Positions 1-8,483 of a DNA stretch of 64,000 nt are shown here, one piece after another; position 1 is the stretch's first letter; every line of letters begins with the position of its first letter. A program made the position numbers and the translations under genes. Origin of the DNA: Nocardioides sp. Root1257 (GTDB lineage Bacteria; Actinomycetota; Actinomycetes; Propionibacteriales; Nocardioidaceae). The stretch is from the NCBI RefSeq assembly GCF_001425175.1, contig NZ_LMDV01000008.1:204490-268489 (forward strand), given 5' to 3'. The notes beneath the pieces are model-generated. The model was given only the letters and a program-made list of their open reading frames with translations. It had not been told where the DNA came from and did no database searches.

Positions 1-2
1 TC

Positions 3-503
3 CCGGACTTCCTCGTGGGGGTCGGCCTCGTCTACGTCTTCGGCGTCAACCTGGGCTGGCTGCCGGTCGCCGGCAACGACACGCCCTCGGCGTACGTCCT
101 GCCGGTCTTCGCCCTGGCCATCGGGCCCGCCGCGATCCTGGCCCGGATCATCCGGGTCGAGATGGTGACCGTGCTCGAGGCCGACTTCGTCCGGACGGCG
201 CGCGCCAAGCGGCTGCCGAAGCGCACCGTCTACCTCGGCCACGCCCTGCCCAACGCGCTGACCGCGTCGCTCACCCTCGGCGGCCTGATCCTCAGCGCCA
301 TGGTGGCCGGGACCGTGCTGGTCGAGAACGTCTTCGCCTGGCCGGGCCTCGGCAGCACGATCGTCTCGTCGATCCTCAACAAGGACTACCAGGTCGTGCA
401 GGCCGTGGTCCTCGTGTACGGCGTCGGCGTGCTGCTCGTGAACACGCTCGTCGACGTGGCGCTCGCGCTGCTCGACCCTCGCTCGATGATCCGGGAGGAC
501 TGA
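3..503 (+). CDS. Dipeptide/oligopeptide ABC transporter permease, DppB type (5' end cut off)
   Basis: This is the C-terminal 166 residues of an inner-membrane permease; the open frame runs off the left edge, so position 3 is only the first complete codon. Several hydrophobic helices are visible. The cytoplasmic coupling loop reads DFVRTARAKRLPKR followed by HALPNAL, which is the permease signature of the BPD_transp_1 family, and the C-terminus (LLDPRSMIRED) is typical of DppB/OppB proteins. The next gene starts 4 bp downstream and encodes the second permease, so they form one transporter. A substrate-binding protein is expected upstream but lies outside the window. The family is clear; the substrate is inferred from the neighbouring peptide and amino-acid genes. 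Confidence 0.9.
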   Translation, partial: PDFLVGVGLVYVFGVNLGWLPVAGNDTPSAYVLPVFALAIGPAAILARIIRVEMVTVLEADFVRTARAKRLPKRTVYLGHALPNALTASLTLGGLILSAMVAGTVLVENVFAWPGLGSTIVSSILNKDYQVVQAVVLVYGVGVLLVNTLVDVALALLDPRSMIRED

Positions 504-507
504 GGAC

Positions 508-2433
508 GTGCAGCGCTGGAAGGGCGTCATCCGCACACCGGTCGGACTCGCGGCGACCCTGCTCACGGGAGCCGTGCTCGTGCTGGCCGTGGTCGCGCCG
601 ATCATCTGGAGCGACGACGCCGACGCGATCGACACCAGCAACATCCTGGCCGGGCCGTCCGCCGACCACTGGGCCGGCACCGACAACCTCGGCCGCGACA
701 TCTTCTACCGCACCCTGGTCGCTACCCGGCTGTCCGTCGAGCTGGCGCTCGCCGCCACCGCGATCGCGGTCGTCGTCGGGCTGATCCTCGGCACGGCGTC
801 GTTCCTGCTCGGACGGCGCAGCGGCAAGCTCGTCAACGCCGGTGTGAACATCGCCGTCGCCTTCCCGGGCATCCTGCTCGCCCTGTTCTTCGCCGTGATC
901 TTCGGCGTCGGTGCCACCGGCGCGGTGCTCGCCATCGGTCTTGCGGGTGCACCGAGCATGGGCCGTCTCACGCGCACCCTGGTGGCGTCCGTCTCCGCCC
1001 GCGACTTCGTCGACGCCGCCCGCGTCGCCGGCGTCGGTCGGATGCGGATCCTGCTGCGCCACGTACTGCCCAACATCTCCGAGCCGCTGGTCGTCAACGC
1101 CACCATCGGTGCCGGCGGCGCGCTGCTGTCCTTCGCCGGCCTCTCGTTCCTCGGACTGGGCGTCCAGCAGCCGTCGTACGACTGGGGTCGTCTGCTCTTC
1201 GACGGCATCGGCTCGATCTACGTGAACCCGGCCGCGGCCCTGGCGCCCGGCGCCGCGGTGATCGTCGCCGGTCTGGCGTTCAACCTCTTCGGCGAGTCCG
1301 TGGCCAAGGCCCTGGGCGTCGGCGTGATCGGCGGCATCAGGCTGCCGTCGACCGCCGCGGCGGTCGCGACCGCCGCACCTGCTGAGGAGTCGCACGCCAG
1401 CACCGATGACGTCGTGCTCGACGTCCGCGACCTCGAGGTGGTCTTCCCTGGCCCGGCCGGCCCGATCCGACCGGTCCGCGGCATCTCGTTCGCCGTACGA
1501 CGTGGCGAGGCGGTCGGCGTCGTCGGGGAGTCGGGCTCCGGCAAGTCCCTGACCGCCCTGGCCGTCTCGCGCCTGGTCGGTGACCCAGGCCGCGTCGACG
1601 CCTCCTGCCTCGAGCTGCTCGGCACCGACCTGCGCACCGCCGACACGAAGGCGCAGCGGCAGCTGCTCGGCACCTCGCTGGCGATGGTCTTCCAAGACCC
1701 GATGACGTCGTTCAACCCGACCCGTCGGATGGGCAGCCAGCTCGCCGAGGTCGCCCGGCACCACCAGGGCATGGACCGGAGGTCGGCACTGGCCCGGGCC
1801 GTCGACCGGATGCGCGCCGTGCGCATCACCGAGCCCGAGCGTCGCGCCCACCAGTACCCGCACGAGTTCTCCGGTGGCATGCGCCAGCGCGCGATGATCG
1901 GCATGGGCCTGATGGGCAGCCCCGCGCTGATCATCGCGGACGAGCCGACCACGGCGCTCGACGTCACCGTGCAGCAGCAGGTGCTCGACCTGCTCGCTGC
2001 GATCCGGGCCGCCGACGACGTCGCGCTGGTGCTCATCAGCCACGACGTCACCGTGGTCGGCGAGGTCTGCGACCGGGTGCTGGTCATGTACGCCGGCCGG
2101 ATCGTCGAGGACCTCCCCGCGACCGAGCTCGCCACCGGTGCCCGGCACCCCTACACGCGGGCCCTGGTGGCCGCGGTGCCCGCCATGGACACCGACCTGG
2201 ACGAGCCGCTCGCGGTCATCCCCGGCCGTCCGGTCGACCCCGCCGACGTGCCCGAGGGGTGTGCGTACGCCGCCCGCTGCCCGCTCGCGTCGGCGCGCTG
2301 CCTCACCGAGGACCCCGCGCTCGAGACCGACGTCGCCGGTCGGCGGGTCGCCTGCTGGCACGCGGGGGAGCCGGTCGCCATCGAGATCGAGGACCGCGAG
2401 ATCGACGAGCTCGAGGAGGTCGAGGCATCGTGA
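508..2433 (+). CDS. Fused ABC permease (DppC type) and ABC ATPase (DppD type)
   Basis: A single 641-residue open frame joins two normally separate subunits. Residues 1-275 are a DppC-type permease with the coupling motif DAARVAGVGRMRILLRH. After an Ala-rich linker, residues of about 305-600 form a complete ABC ATPase: Walker A GESGSGKS near 343, signature FSGGMRQR near 455, Walker B IIADEPTTALD near 475. The tail holds the oligopeptide-type C-terminal extension with a Cys pair (GCAYAARC), which in this family can bind an Fe-S cluster or metal. The GTG start lies 4 bp after the preceding stop. The end overlaps the next ATPase gene by GTGA. No frame break separates the halves, so the fusion looks genuine and would fix a 1:1 permease-ATPase ratio. 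Confidence 0.92.
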   Translation: MQRWKGVIRTPVGLAATLLTGAVLVLAVVAPIIWSDDADAIDTSNILAGPSADHWAGTDNLGRDIFYRTLVATRLSVELALAATAIAVVVGLILGTASFLLGRRSGKLVNAGVNIAVAFPGILLALFFAVIFGVGATGAVLAIGLAGAPSMGRLTRTLVASVSARDFVDAARVAGVGRMRILLRHVLPNISEPLVVNATIGAGGALLSFAGLSFLGLGVQQPSYDWGRLLFDGIGSIYVNPAAALAPGAAVIVAGLAFNLFGESVAKALGVGVIGGIRLPSTAAAVATAAPAEESHASTDDVVLDVRDLEVVFPGPAGPIRPVRGISFAVRRGEAVGVVGESGSGKSLTALAVSRLVGDPGRVDASCLELLGTDLRTADTKAQRQLLGTSLAMVFQDPMTSFNPTRRMGSQLAEVARHHQGMDRRSALARAVDRMRAVRITEPERRAHQYPHEFSGGMRQRAMIGMGLMGSPALIIADEPTTALDVTVQQQVLDLLAAIRAADDVALVLISHDVTVVGEVCDRVLVMYAGRIVEDLPATELATGARHPYTRALVAAVPAMDTDLDEPLAVIPGRPVDPADVPEGCAYAARCPLASARCLTEDPALETDVAGRRVACWHAGEPVAIEIEDREIDELEEVEAS

Positions 2434-3173
2434 GCGAGCTCCGCTTCGAGGGCCTGACGGTCCGCTACGGCGCGACCACCGCCGTCGACGACGTCAGCCT
2501 CACCGTCCCGGAGGGGCAGATCGTCGGCCTGGTCGGCGAGTCCGGCTCGGGCAAGTCGACCCTCGCCCGCGCCGCCGTCGGGCTGGCGCCGATCGAGTCC
2601 GGCCGGATCCTGCTCGACGGTCGGCCGGTGCCCACGACGGGCCGCCGCCGGCCGCTGCAGATGGTGTTCCAGGACCCGTACTCGTCCCTGGACCCGCGGA
2701 TGAGCATCGGCGAGAGCGTCGCGGAGGCGATGCCTCGCGGTGCCTCGCGGCTGGAGCGGCGCGCCGAGGTCGAGCGGCTCCTCGAGCTCGTGCACCTCGA
2801 CCCCGCCCGGGCAGCCGCCCGGCCCGCCGAGCTGTCCGGCGGCCAGCGTCAGCGGGTCGCGCTGGCGCGCGCCCTGGCCGGTCGCCCCCAGGTCGTCATC
2901 GCCGACGAGATCACCTCCGCACTCGACGTCTCGATCCAGGGCGCGGTGCTCAACCTGGTCCGCGAGCTGCAGGCCGAGCTGGGCCTCTCGATGCTCTTCA
3001 TCTCCCACAACCTCGCGGTGGTGCGGTACGTCGCGACGCACGTCGCCGTCATGCGGGACGGCCGCATCGTCGAGCAGGGCACCACCGCGCAGGTGCTGGC
3101 CGAGCCCGAGCACGTCTACACGCGAGAGCTGCTCGCCGCCGTACCCGGCACGAACTCCAGGAGCCCCCGATGA
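2430..3173 (+). CDS. Dipeptide/oligopeptide ABC transporter ATPase, DppF type
   Basis: This 247-residue protein is the second ATPase of the peptide importer. The GTG start at 2430 overlaps the previous stop (GTGA), which fixes the start better than longer in-frame options upstream. Visible motifs are Walker A GESGSGKST, the Q-loop in VFQDPYSSLDP, the signature LSGGQRQRVALARAL, Walker B VVIADEITSALD and the switch His in FISHNLAVV. It is short for a DppF protein because it lacks the long C-terminal Cys-containing extension, which is present in the fused partner instead. It pairs with the ATPase half of the preceding fusion to form the nucleotide-binding heterodimer. Its stop overlaps the following peptidase start by ATGA. 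Confidence 0.92.
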   Translation: MSELRFEGLTVRYGATTAVDDVSLTVPEGQIVGLVGESGSGKSTLARAAVGLAPIESGRILLDGRPVPTTGRRRPLQMVFQDPYSSLDPRMSIGESVAEAMPRGASRLERRAEVERLLELVHLDPARAAARPAELSGGQRQRVALARALAGRPQVVIADEITSALDVSIQGAVLNLVRELQAELGLSMLFISHNLAVVRYVATHVAVMRDGRIVEQGTTAQVLAEPEHVYTRELLAAVPGTNSRSPR

Positions 3174-6100
3174 CCCGACGCACGCGCATCGACGACCTCG
3201 CCGCCCTCGCCGTCCCGTCCCAGCCGGTGATCTCGCCCGACGGCGCGCGCGTCGTCTACGTGCTGCGCACCCTCGACGCCGACGAGGACCGCAACGTCGA
3301 CCAGCTCTGGGTCGTCCCCGCGGCAGGAGGCGCACCGCGCCGTCTGACCACCGGCACCAGCGACACCGCCCCGGCCTGGTCGCCGGACGGCGCGCGGCTC
3401 GCCTTCCTCCGCGACGGTCAGGTGCACCTGCTCGCGACCGACGGTGGCGAGCCGGAGCAGGTCACCGACCTGCCCCTCGGCGCCGGCGCCCCGGTCTGGA
3501 GCCCCGACGGCGAGCACATCGCGTTCACCTCCGCGGTCGACCCCACCGGGGGCAACGGCCCGCTCGCCACGGAGGGCGTCGACTACCAGGCCGACGGCGC
3601 CGGCCTGTTCGGCGCCGTGCGCAGCCAGCTCCACGTCGTCGACCTCGGAGCCGACCTCGGGGCTCACGAGTGCCGGCAGGTCACCGACGGTGACCACGCC
3701 GGCCAGCCCGCCTGGTCGCCCGACAGCCGCACCCTCGCCTTCACCCGCAAGGTCGGGACGGACAGCGACCTCACGTTCCGGACCGCCGTGCACCTGCTCG
3801 ACGTCACCGACCCGAAGGCCGAGCCACGCGTGGTCGCCTTCGAGGACGGGATCGCGGGCACCGTCTCGTTCGCGGCCGACGGCAGCAGCCTGCTCGTCGT
3901 CGGTCACCCCGCGCTGGCGCTCGGACACGCCCACCTGCTGCGGGTCCCGCTCGACGGCAGCGAGCCCGAGGACGTCAGCGGGCACCTCGACCGCAACGTG
4001 ATGCCCGGCGGCCCGGCCTACCCCGGCGCCCGCCCGGTCGAGACCTCCGACGGACGGCTGCTCTTCGCGATCCGCGACCGCGGCTGCACGCACCTCTGGG
4101 ACGAGGAGGGCCCCGTCCTCGCCGGCGCCGGCCGCGTCGTCTCCGGACTCTCGGTCGCCCGCGGCACCGCCGTCGTCTCGCTCGCCACCCCCACGTCGTA
4201 CGGCGAGATCGTCGCGGTCGACATCGCGTCGGGATCCGAGACCGTGCTGACCGACCACGGCCCCAGCACCGCCGACCTCTTCGTCCGCGAGGAGCGGACC
4301 TTCACGATCTCCGACGGGACCGAGGTGCAGGCCTGGCTGGTCCGCGACCCCGAGCGCACCGGCCCGCTGCCGCTGCTGCTCGACGTGCACGGCGGCCCGC
4401 ACAACGCCTGGAACGCGGCGGCCGACGAGATGCACTTCTACCACCAGGAGCTGGCCGCGCAGGGCTGGGCGGTGCTGCTGGTCAACCCCCGCGGCAGCGA
4501 CGGCTACGGCGCGGACTTCTACAACGGCGTGCAGGGCGCCTGGGGCGTCGCCGACCACCTCGACCTCCTCGAGCCGATCGGCACCCTCGTCGCCGAGGGG
4601 CTGGCCGACGCCGCCCGGCTCGCGGTCACCGGCTACAGCTACGGCGGCTTCATGACCGCCTGGCTCACCGCGCACGACGACCGGTTCAAGGCCGGTGTCG
4701 CCGGCGGCATCGTCAGCGACCTGGTCAGCGAGTACGGCGCCAGCGACGACGGCGCCCTGATGGCCCGCTACGAGCTGGGCGGCACGCCCTGGGACGCCCC
4801 GGAGGCGTACGCCGCGATGTCGCCGATCACGCGCGTCGACCGCGTGCAGACCCCGACGCTCGTGCTGCACGGCCAGGACGACCTCACCTGCCCGGTCGGG
4901 CAGGCCCAGCAGTGGCACACCTCGCTGCGCGACCGCGGCGTGCCGACCGAGCTGGTGCTCTACCCGGGCGCCTCGCACGTCTTCATCCTGCTCGGGCCGC
5001 CGTCGCAGCGCCTCGACTACGCGCGCCGCGTCGTCGACTGGGTGGAGCGGTACGTCGAGCGCGGCGGCCGGCCCCGGGTCGACCGCGCGCACTGGCAGCG
5101 TCGACTCGAGGTGCTGGCGACGAAGCACCACGTGCCCGGCGCCCAGCTGGGCATCCTCGACGGAGACGACGTCGTCGACGTGGCCCACGGCGTGCTCAAC
5201 AACCGCACCGGCCAGCCCGCGACGGTCGACTCGGTCTTCCAGATCGGCTCGATCAGCAAGGTGTGGACGGCCACCGTCATCATGCAGCTGGTCGACGAGG
5301 GCCTGATCGCGCTCGACACCCCGGTCGTCGAGGTCGTCCCCGAGCTCCAGCTCTCCGACCCCGACGTCACCAAGCAGCTCACGATCTGGCACCTGCTGAC
5401 CCACACGAGCGGCATCGACGGCGACGTCTTCACCGACACCGGTCGTGGCGACGACGCGCTCGAGAAGTACACCGAGCTGCTCGCTGACGTCGCCCAGAAC
5501 CACCCCCTGGGCGCCACCTGGTCCTACTGCAACTCCGGCTGGTCGCTGCTCGGCCGCGTGATCGAGAAGCTCACCGACCAGACCTGGGACCAGGCCATGC
5601 GCGACCGGCTCTACACGCCGCTCGGCCTCACCCACACGATGACGCTGCCCGAGGAGGCGATCCTGCACGCCGCCGCCGTCGGCCACGTGGACGGTGAGAA
5701 CGGTCAGGAGCCCACGCCCGTCTGGGACCTGCCCCGGTCGGTCGGTCCCGCCGGCCTGATCAAGTCGACCGTCCGTGACGTGCTCGCCTTCGCGCAGCTG
5801 CACCTGTCGGGCGGCGTCGCCGCCGACGGCACGCGGGTGCTGTCGGCCGAGTCGACCGCACTGATGACCACCCACCAGGCGGACCTGCCGGACAAGCTCA
5901 TCCTCGGCGACTCCTGGGGCCTGGGCTGGATCCGGTTCGGCTGGGACGGCGAGCGGCTGATCGGCCACGACGGCAACACCCTCGGTCAGGCCGGCTTCCT
6001 GCGGCTGCTCCCCGGCTCCGCCGGTGGCGGCGTCGCCGTCGCGCTGCTCGCCAACGGCGGCAACACCCGCGACCTCTACGAGGAGCTCTACCGCGAGATC

Positions 6101-6445
6101 TTCGCGGAGGTCGCCGGCCTCGAGATGGCGCACCCGTTCACGCCGCCGACCGAGCCGGTCGACGTCGACATCACGCCGTACGTCGGCACCTACGCGCGCT
6201 CGTCGGTGAAGATGGAGGTGTTCGTCGGCGACGACGGACCGCGGCTGCGGACCACCGTCCTGGGGCCCTTGGCCGAGATGGTGCCGGACCCCGTCGACGA
6301 GTACCCGCTCGTCCCCGTCGGCCCGGCGCTGTTCGCGCTCAGGCCGCCGGAGGCCGACACCTGGGCGCCGGTCACCTTCTACGAGCTGCCGACCGGGGAG
6401 CGCTACGTGCACTTCGGCGTGCGCGCGACCCCGAGGGTCGACTGA
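3170..6445 (+). CDS. S9 prolyl-oligopeptidase-type peptidase fused to a serine beta-lactamase-fold (S12) hydrolase
   Basis: One 1091-residue frame contains two complete serine hydrolases. Residues of about 10-370 form a WD40-like/TolB-like beta-propeller, followed by an alpha/beta-hydrolase S9 domain with nucleophile Ser490 in GYSYGGF, an acidic residue in HGQDD near 567 and His in GASHVF near 603. From about residue 645 a class C beta-lactamase/D-aminopeptidase domain begins, with the SxxK motif SISK near 695, the second motif YCN (usually YxN) near 786 and GHDGN near 931, then a C-terminal beta-rich domain. There is no signal peptide, so it probably acts in the cytoplasm on imported peptides. 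ATGA overlap with the transporter and a 1-bp overlap with the M20 gene tie it to the operon. S12 relatives include D-stereospecific aminopeptidases; specificity here is inferred. Confidence 0.9.
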   Translation: MTRRTRIDDLAALAVPSQPVISPDGARVVYVLRTLDADEDRNVDQLWVVPAAGGAPRRLTTGTSDTAPAWSPDGARLAFLRDGQVHLLATDGGEPEQVTDLPLGAGAPVWSPDGEHIAFTSAVDPTGGNGPLATEGVDYQADGAGLFGAVRSQLHVVDLGADLGAHECRQVTDGDHAGQPAWSPDSRTLAFTRKVGTDSDLTFRTAVHLLDVTDPKAEPRVVAFEDGIAGTVSFAADGSSLLVVGHPALALGHAHLLRVPLDGSEPEDVSGHLDRNVMPGGPAYPGARPVETSDGRLLFAIRDRGCTHLWDEEGPVLAGAGRVVSGLSVARGTAVVSLATPTSYGEIVAVDIASGSETVLTDHGPSTADLFVREERTFTISDGTEVQAWLVRDPERTGPLPLLLDVHGGPHNAWNAAADEMHFYHQELAAQGWAVLLVNPRGSDGYGADFYNGVQGAWGVADHLDLLEPIGTLVAEGLADAARLAVTGYSYGGFMTAWLTAHDDRFKAGVAGGIVSDLVSEYGASDDGALMARYELGGTPWDAPEAYAAMSPITRVDRVQTPTLVLHGQDDLTCPVGQAQQWHTSLRDRGVPTELVLYPGASHVFILLGPPSQRLDYARRVVDWVERYVERGGRPRVDRAHWQRRLEVLATKHHVPGAQLGILDGDDVVDVAHGVLNNRTGQPATVDSVFQIGSISKVWTATVIMQLVDEGLIALDTPVVEVVPELQLSDPDVTKQLTIWHLLTHTSGIDGDVFTDTGRGDDALEKYTELLADVAQNHPLGATWSYCNSGWSLLGRVIEKLTDQTWDQAMRDRLYTPLGLTHTMTLPEEAILHAAAVGHVDGENGQEPTPVWDLPRSVGPAGLIKSTVRDVLAFAQLHLSGGVAADGTRVLSAESTALMTTHQADLPDKLILGDSWGLGWIRFGWDGERLIGHDGNTLGQAGFLRLLPGSAGGGVAVALLANGGNTRDLYEELYREIFAEVAGLEMAHPFTPPTEPVDVDITPYVGTYARSSVKMEVFVGDDGPRLRTTVLGPLAEMVPDPVDEYPLVPVGPALFALRPPEADTWAPVTFYELPTGERYVHFGVRATPRVD

Positions 6446-7569
6446 TGGACCTGACCACGATGCTCGACGACGTCCGCGAGCTCGTCGAGTGCGAGTCGCC
6501 CTCGGCCGATCTCGAGGCCGTCGCCCGCTCGGCCGACGTCGTCGCCCGGCTCGGCACGCGCCGCTTGGGGGTCGAGCCCGAGCGGATCGTGCTGGACGGT
6601 CGCACCCACCTGCGCTGGCGCCTCGGCGCCGGCCCGTCCCGGGTGCTCGTCCTCGGCCACCACGACACGGTGTGGCCGATCGGCTCGCTGGCCACGCACC
6701 CGTGCACCGTCGAGGACGGCGTGCTGCGCGGTCCCGGCTGCTTCGACATGCTCGCCGGCCTGGTGATGGCGTTCCACGCCCTCGCCGGCACCGATGGCGT
6801 CACCCTGCTCGTGACCGGCGACGAGGAGCTCGGCTCCCCGAGCTCGCGCGGCCTCATCGAGGAGGAGGCGCGCGCCGCCGAGGCGACGCTCGTCCTGGAG
6901 GCGTCCGCCGACGGGGGCGCGCTGAAGACCGAGCGCAAGGGCGTCTCCCTGTACGACGTCCGCGTCGTCGGCCGCGCCGCCCACGCCGGGCTGGAGCCCG
7001 AGGCGGGCATCAACGCGACCATCGAGCTCGCCCACCAGGCCATCGCGGTCGCCGGGCTCGGCCGTCCCGACCTCGGCACCACGGTGACGCCGACGGCGAG
7101 CCGCGCGGGCACGACCACCAACACGGTCCCGGCCGAGGGCTCGTTCTCCGTCGACGTACGGGTGCGGACCGTCGAGGAGCAGGACCGGGTGGACGTCGCG
7201 ATGCGGGCCCTGCGGGCCGTGCTTCCGGGGGCCGTGCTCGAGGTCCACGGCGGTCCGAACCGGCCGCCGCTGGAGGCCTCGGCGTCGGCCGCGCTGTTCG
7301 AGCGGGCGTCCGCGATCGCCGTACGCCTCGGCCTGCCGACGCTCACCTCGGCGGCTGTCGGCGGAGCGTCGGACGGCAACTTCACGGCCGGCGTCGGCAC
7401 CCCGACCCTCGACGGCCTCGGCGCCGTCGGCGGCGGTGCCCATGCCGACGACGAGCACGTCCTCGTGGACGAGCTGCCCGGTCGCACCGCCCTGCTCGCC
7501 GCCCTCGTGGCCGACCTGCTGGCGCAGCCGACGAACTCGGTCCTCACGGCTGGTGCCGCACGACCATGA
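6445..7569 (+). CDS. M20-family metallopeptidase/deacylase (carboxypeptidase G2-like; candidate N-succinyl amino acid desuccinylase)
   Basis: This 374-residue protein carries the dinuclear zinc site of M20 enzymes: GHHDTV near residue 72, the bridging Asp in GCFDM, the catalytic EE pair in TGDEELGS, and a late His in GGGAHADDEH. The dimerisation-domain signature RAAHAGLEPEAG with its conserved His is present. The start ATG shares one base with the preceding TGA. M20 enzymes remove N-acyl groups from amino acids or cleave C-terminal amino acids. Its position directly before a GNAT acyltransferase and an N-acylamino acid racemase suggests it releases free L-amino acids from N-succinyl-L-amino acids. 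The family is certain; the desuccinylase role is inference from context. Confidence 0.9.
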   Translation: MDLTTMLDDVRELVECESPSADLEAVARSADVVARLGTRRLGVEPERIVLDGRTHLRWRLGAGPSRVLVLGHHDTVWPIGSLATHPCTVEDGVLRGPGCFDMLAGLVMAFHALAGTDGVTLLVTGDEELGSPSSRGLIEEEARAAEATLVLEASADGGALKTERKGVSLYDVRVVGRAAHAGLEPEAGINATIELAHQAIAVAGLGRPDLGTTVTPTASRAGTTTNTVPAEGSFSVDVRVRTVEEQDRVDVAMRALRAVLPGAVLEVHGGPNRPPLEASASAALFERASAIAVRLGLPTLTSAAVGGASDGNFTAGVGTPTLDGLGAVGGGAHADDEHVLVDELPGRTALLAALVADLLAQPTNSVLTAGAARP

Positions 7570-8483
7570 CGACCCCGGAGGACCTGAGCAGCATGGGAAC
7601 CGTGACCAACCTGACGGGTGTCGGAGCAGTGGACGCCGATCTCGACCGCGCCGTGCAGGCCGCCGACGCGGCCGCGCTGGCGGCCGGGGTGTCGGTGCGA
7701 GAGGTCGCCGACCTCGCCGAGCTGGCGGGCGTCGTCGCGCTCTACGCCGACATCTGGGGACGCGACGCCAACCCGCCGATGACGCTCGAGCTGCTGCGTG
7801 CCTTCACCAAGGCCGGCAACTACGTCGGCGGCGCCTTCGAGGGCGACCGCCTGGTGGGCGCGTGCGTCGGCTTCTTCCACGCGCCGGCCGAGGACGCCCT
7901 GCACAGCCACATCGCCGGCGTCTCCGCCGACGTGCTCGGCCGCCACGTCGGGTTCGCGCTCAAGCTGCACCAGCGCGCCTGGGCGATGCTGCGCGGCGTC
8001 TCGGAGATCGCCTGGACCTTCGACCCGCTGGTCAGCCGCAACGCCTACTTCAACCTGGTCAAGCTCGCCGCCCGTCCGGACGAGTACCTGCCGAACTTCT
8101 ACGGCGCGATGCTCGACACCATCAACGGCGACGACGACTCCGACCGGCTGCTGGTGCGGTGGCGCCTGCGCGACCCGGCGGTCGTCGCCGCGTGCGCCGG
8201 CAGCCCCGCACCCGCGCTGGTCGCCGACGAGCTCGCGGCCGGTGCCGTCGTCGCCCTCGGCATCGGCGCCGACGGCGGACCGGAGCCGGGGCAGCTGGAC
8301 GGCACGACCAGCCTCGTCGCCGTCCCACCGCACATCGGCGCGCTGCGCGCCGCCGACCCGGCGCTGGCGCAGAAGTGGCGTCTCGCGGTCCGCGAGGCGC
8401 TGTCCGCCCTGGTCGACGACGGGGCCCGGATCACCGGCTTCGACCGCGCCGGCTGGTACGTCGTCACGAAGGAGCACCAGTGA
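7566..8483 (+). CDS. GNAT-superfamily acyltransferase (COG3375-like; candidate D-amino acid N-succinyltransferase)
   Basis: The gene starts by ATGA overlap with the M20 gene and encodes 305 residues. A second ATG lies nine codons in, so the start is not certain. The middle contains the predicted GNAT motifs typical of COG3375 proteins: GAFEGDRLVGACVGFFH, HSHIAGVSADVLGRHVGFALKLHQR, then WTFDPLVSRNAYFNLVKL. Such proteins are repeatedly encoded beside OSBS/NSAR enolases. In Geobacillus kaustophilus a GNAT enzyme of this kind succinylates D-amino acids in a D-to-L conversion pathway, and the same gene trio is present here. The substrate is therefore inferred from gene context, not from residues visible in this sequence. 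Confidence 0.85.
   Translation: MTTPEDLSSMGTVTNLTGVGAVDADLDRAVQAADAAALAAGVSVREVADLAELAGVVALYADIWGRDANPPMTLELLRAFTKAGNYVGGAFEGDRLVGACVGFFHAPAEDALHSHIAGVSADVLGRHVGFALKLHQRAWAMLRGVSEIAWTFDPLVSRNAYFNLVKLAARPDEYLPNFYGAMLDTINGDDDSDRLLVRWRLRDPAVVAACAGSPAPALVADELAAGAVVALGIGADGGPEPGQLDGTTSLVAVPPHIGALRAADPALAQKWRLAVREALSALVDDGARITGFDRAGWYVVTKEHQ

Noticed and set aside
376..2361. 661-codon minus-strand frame opposite the transporter genes
   Set aside because: It mirrors the fused permease-ATPase gene in another frame, is Arg/Gly/Asp-rich without any domain, and overlaps a clear gene in full. High GC produces many such long shadows.
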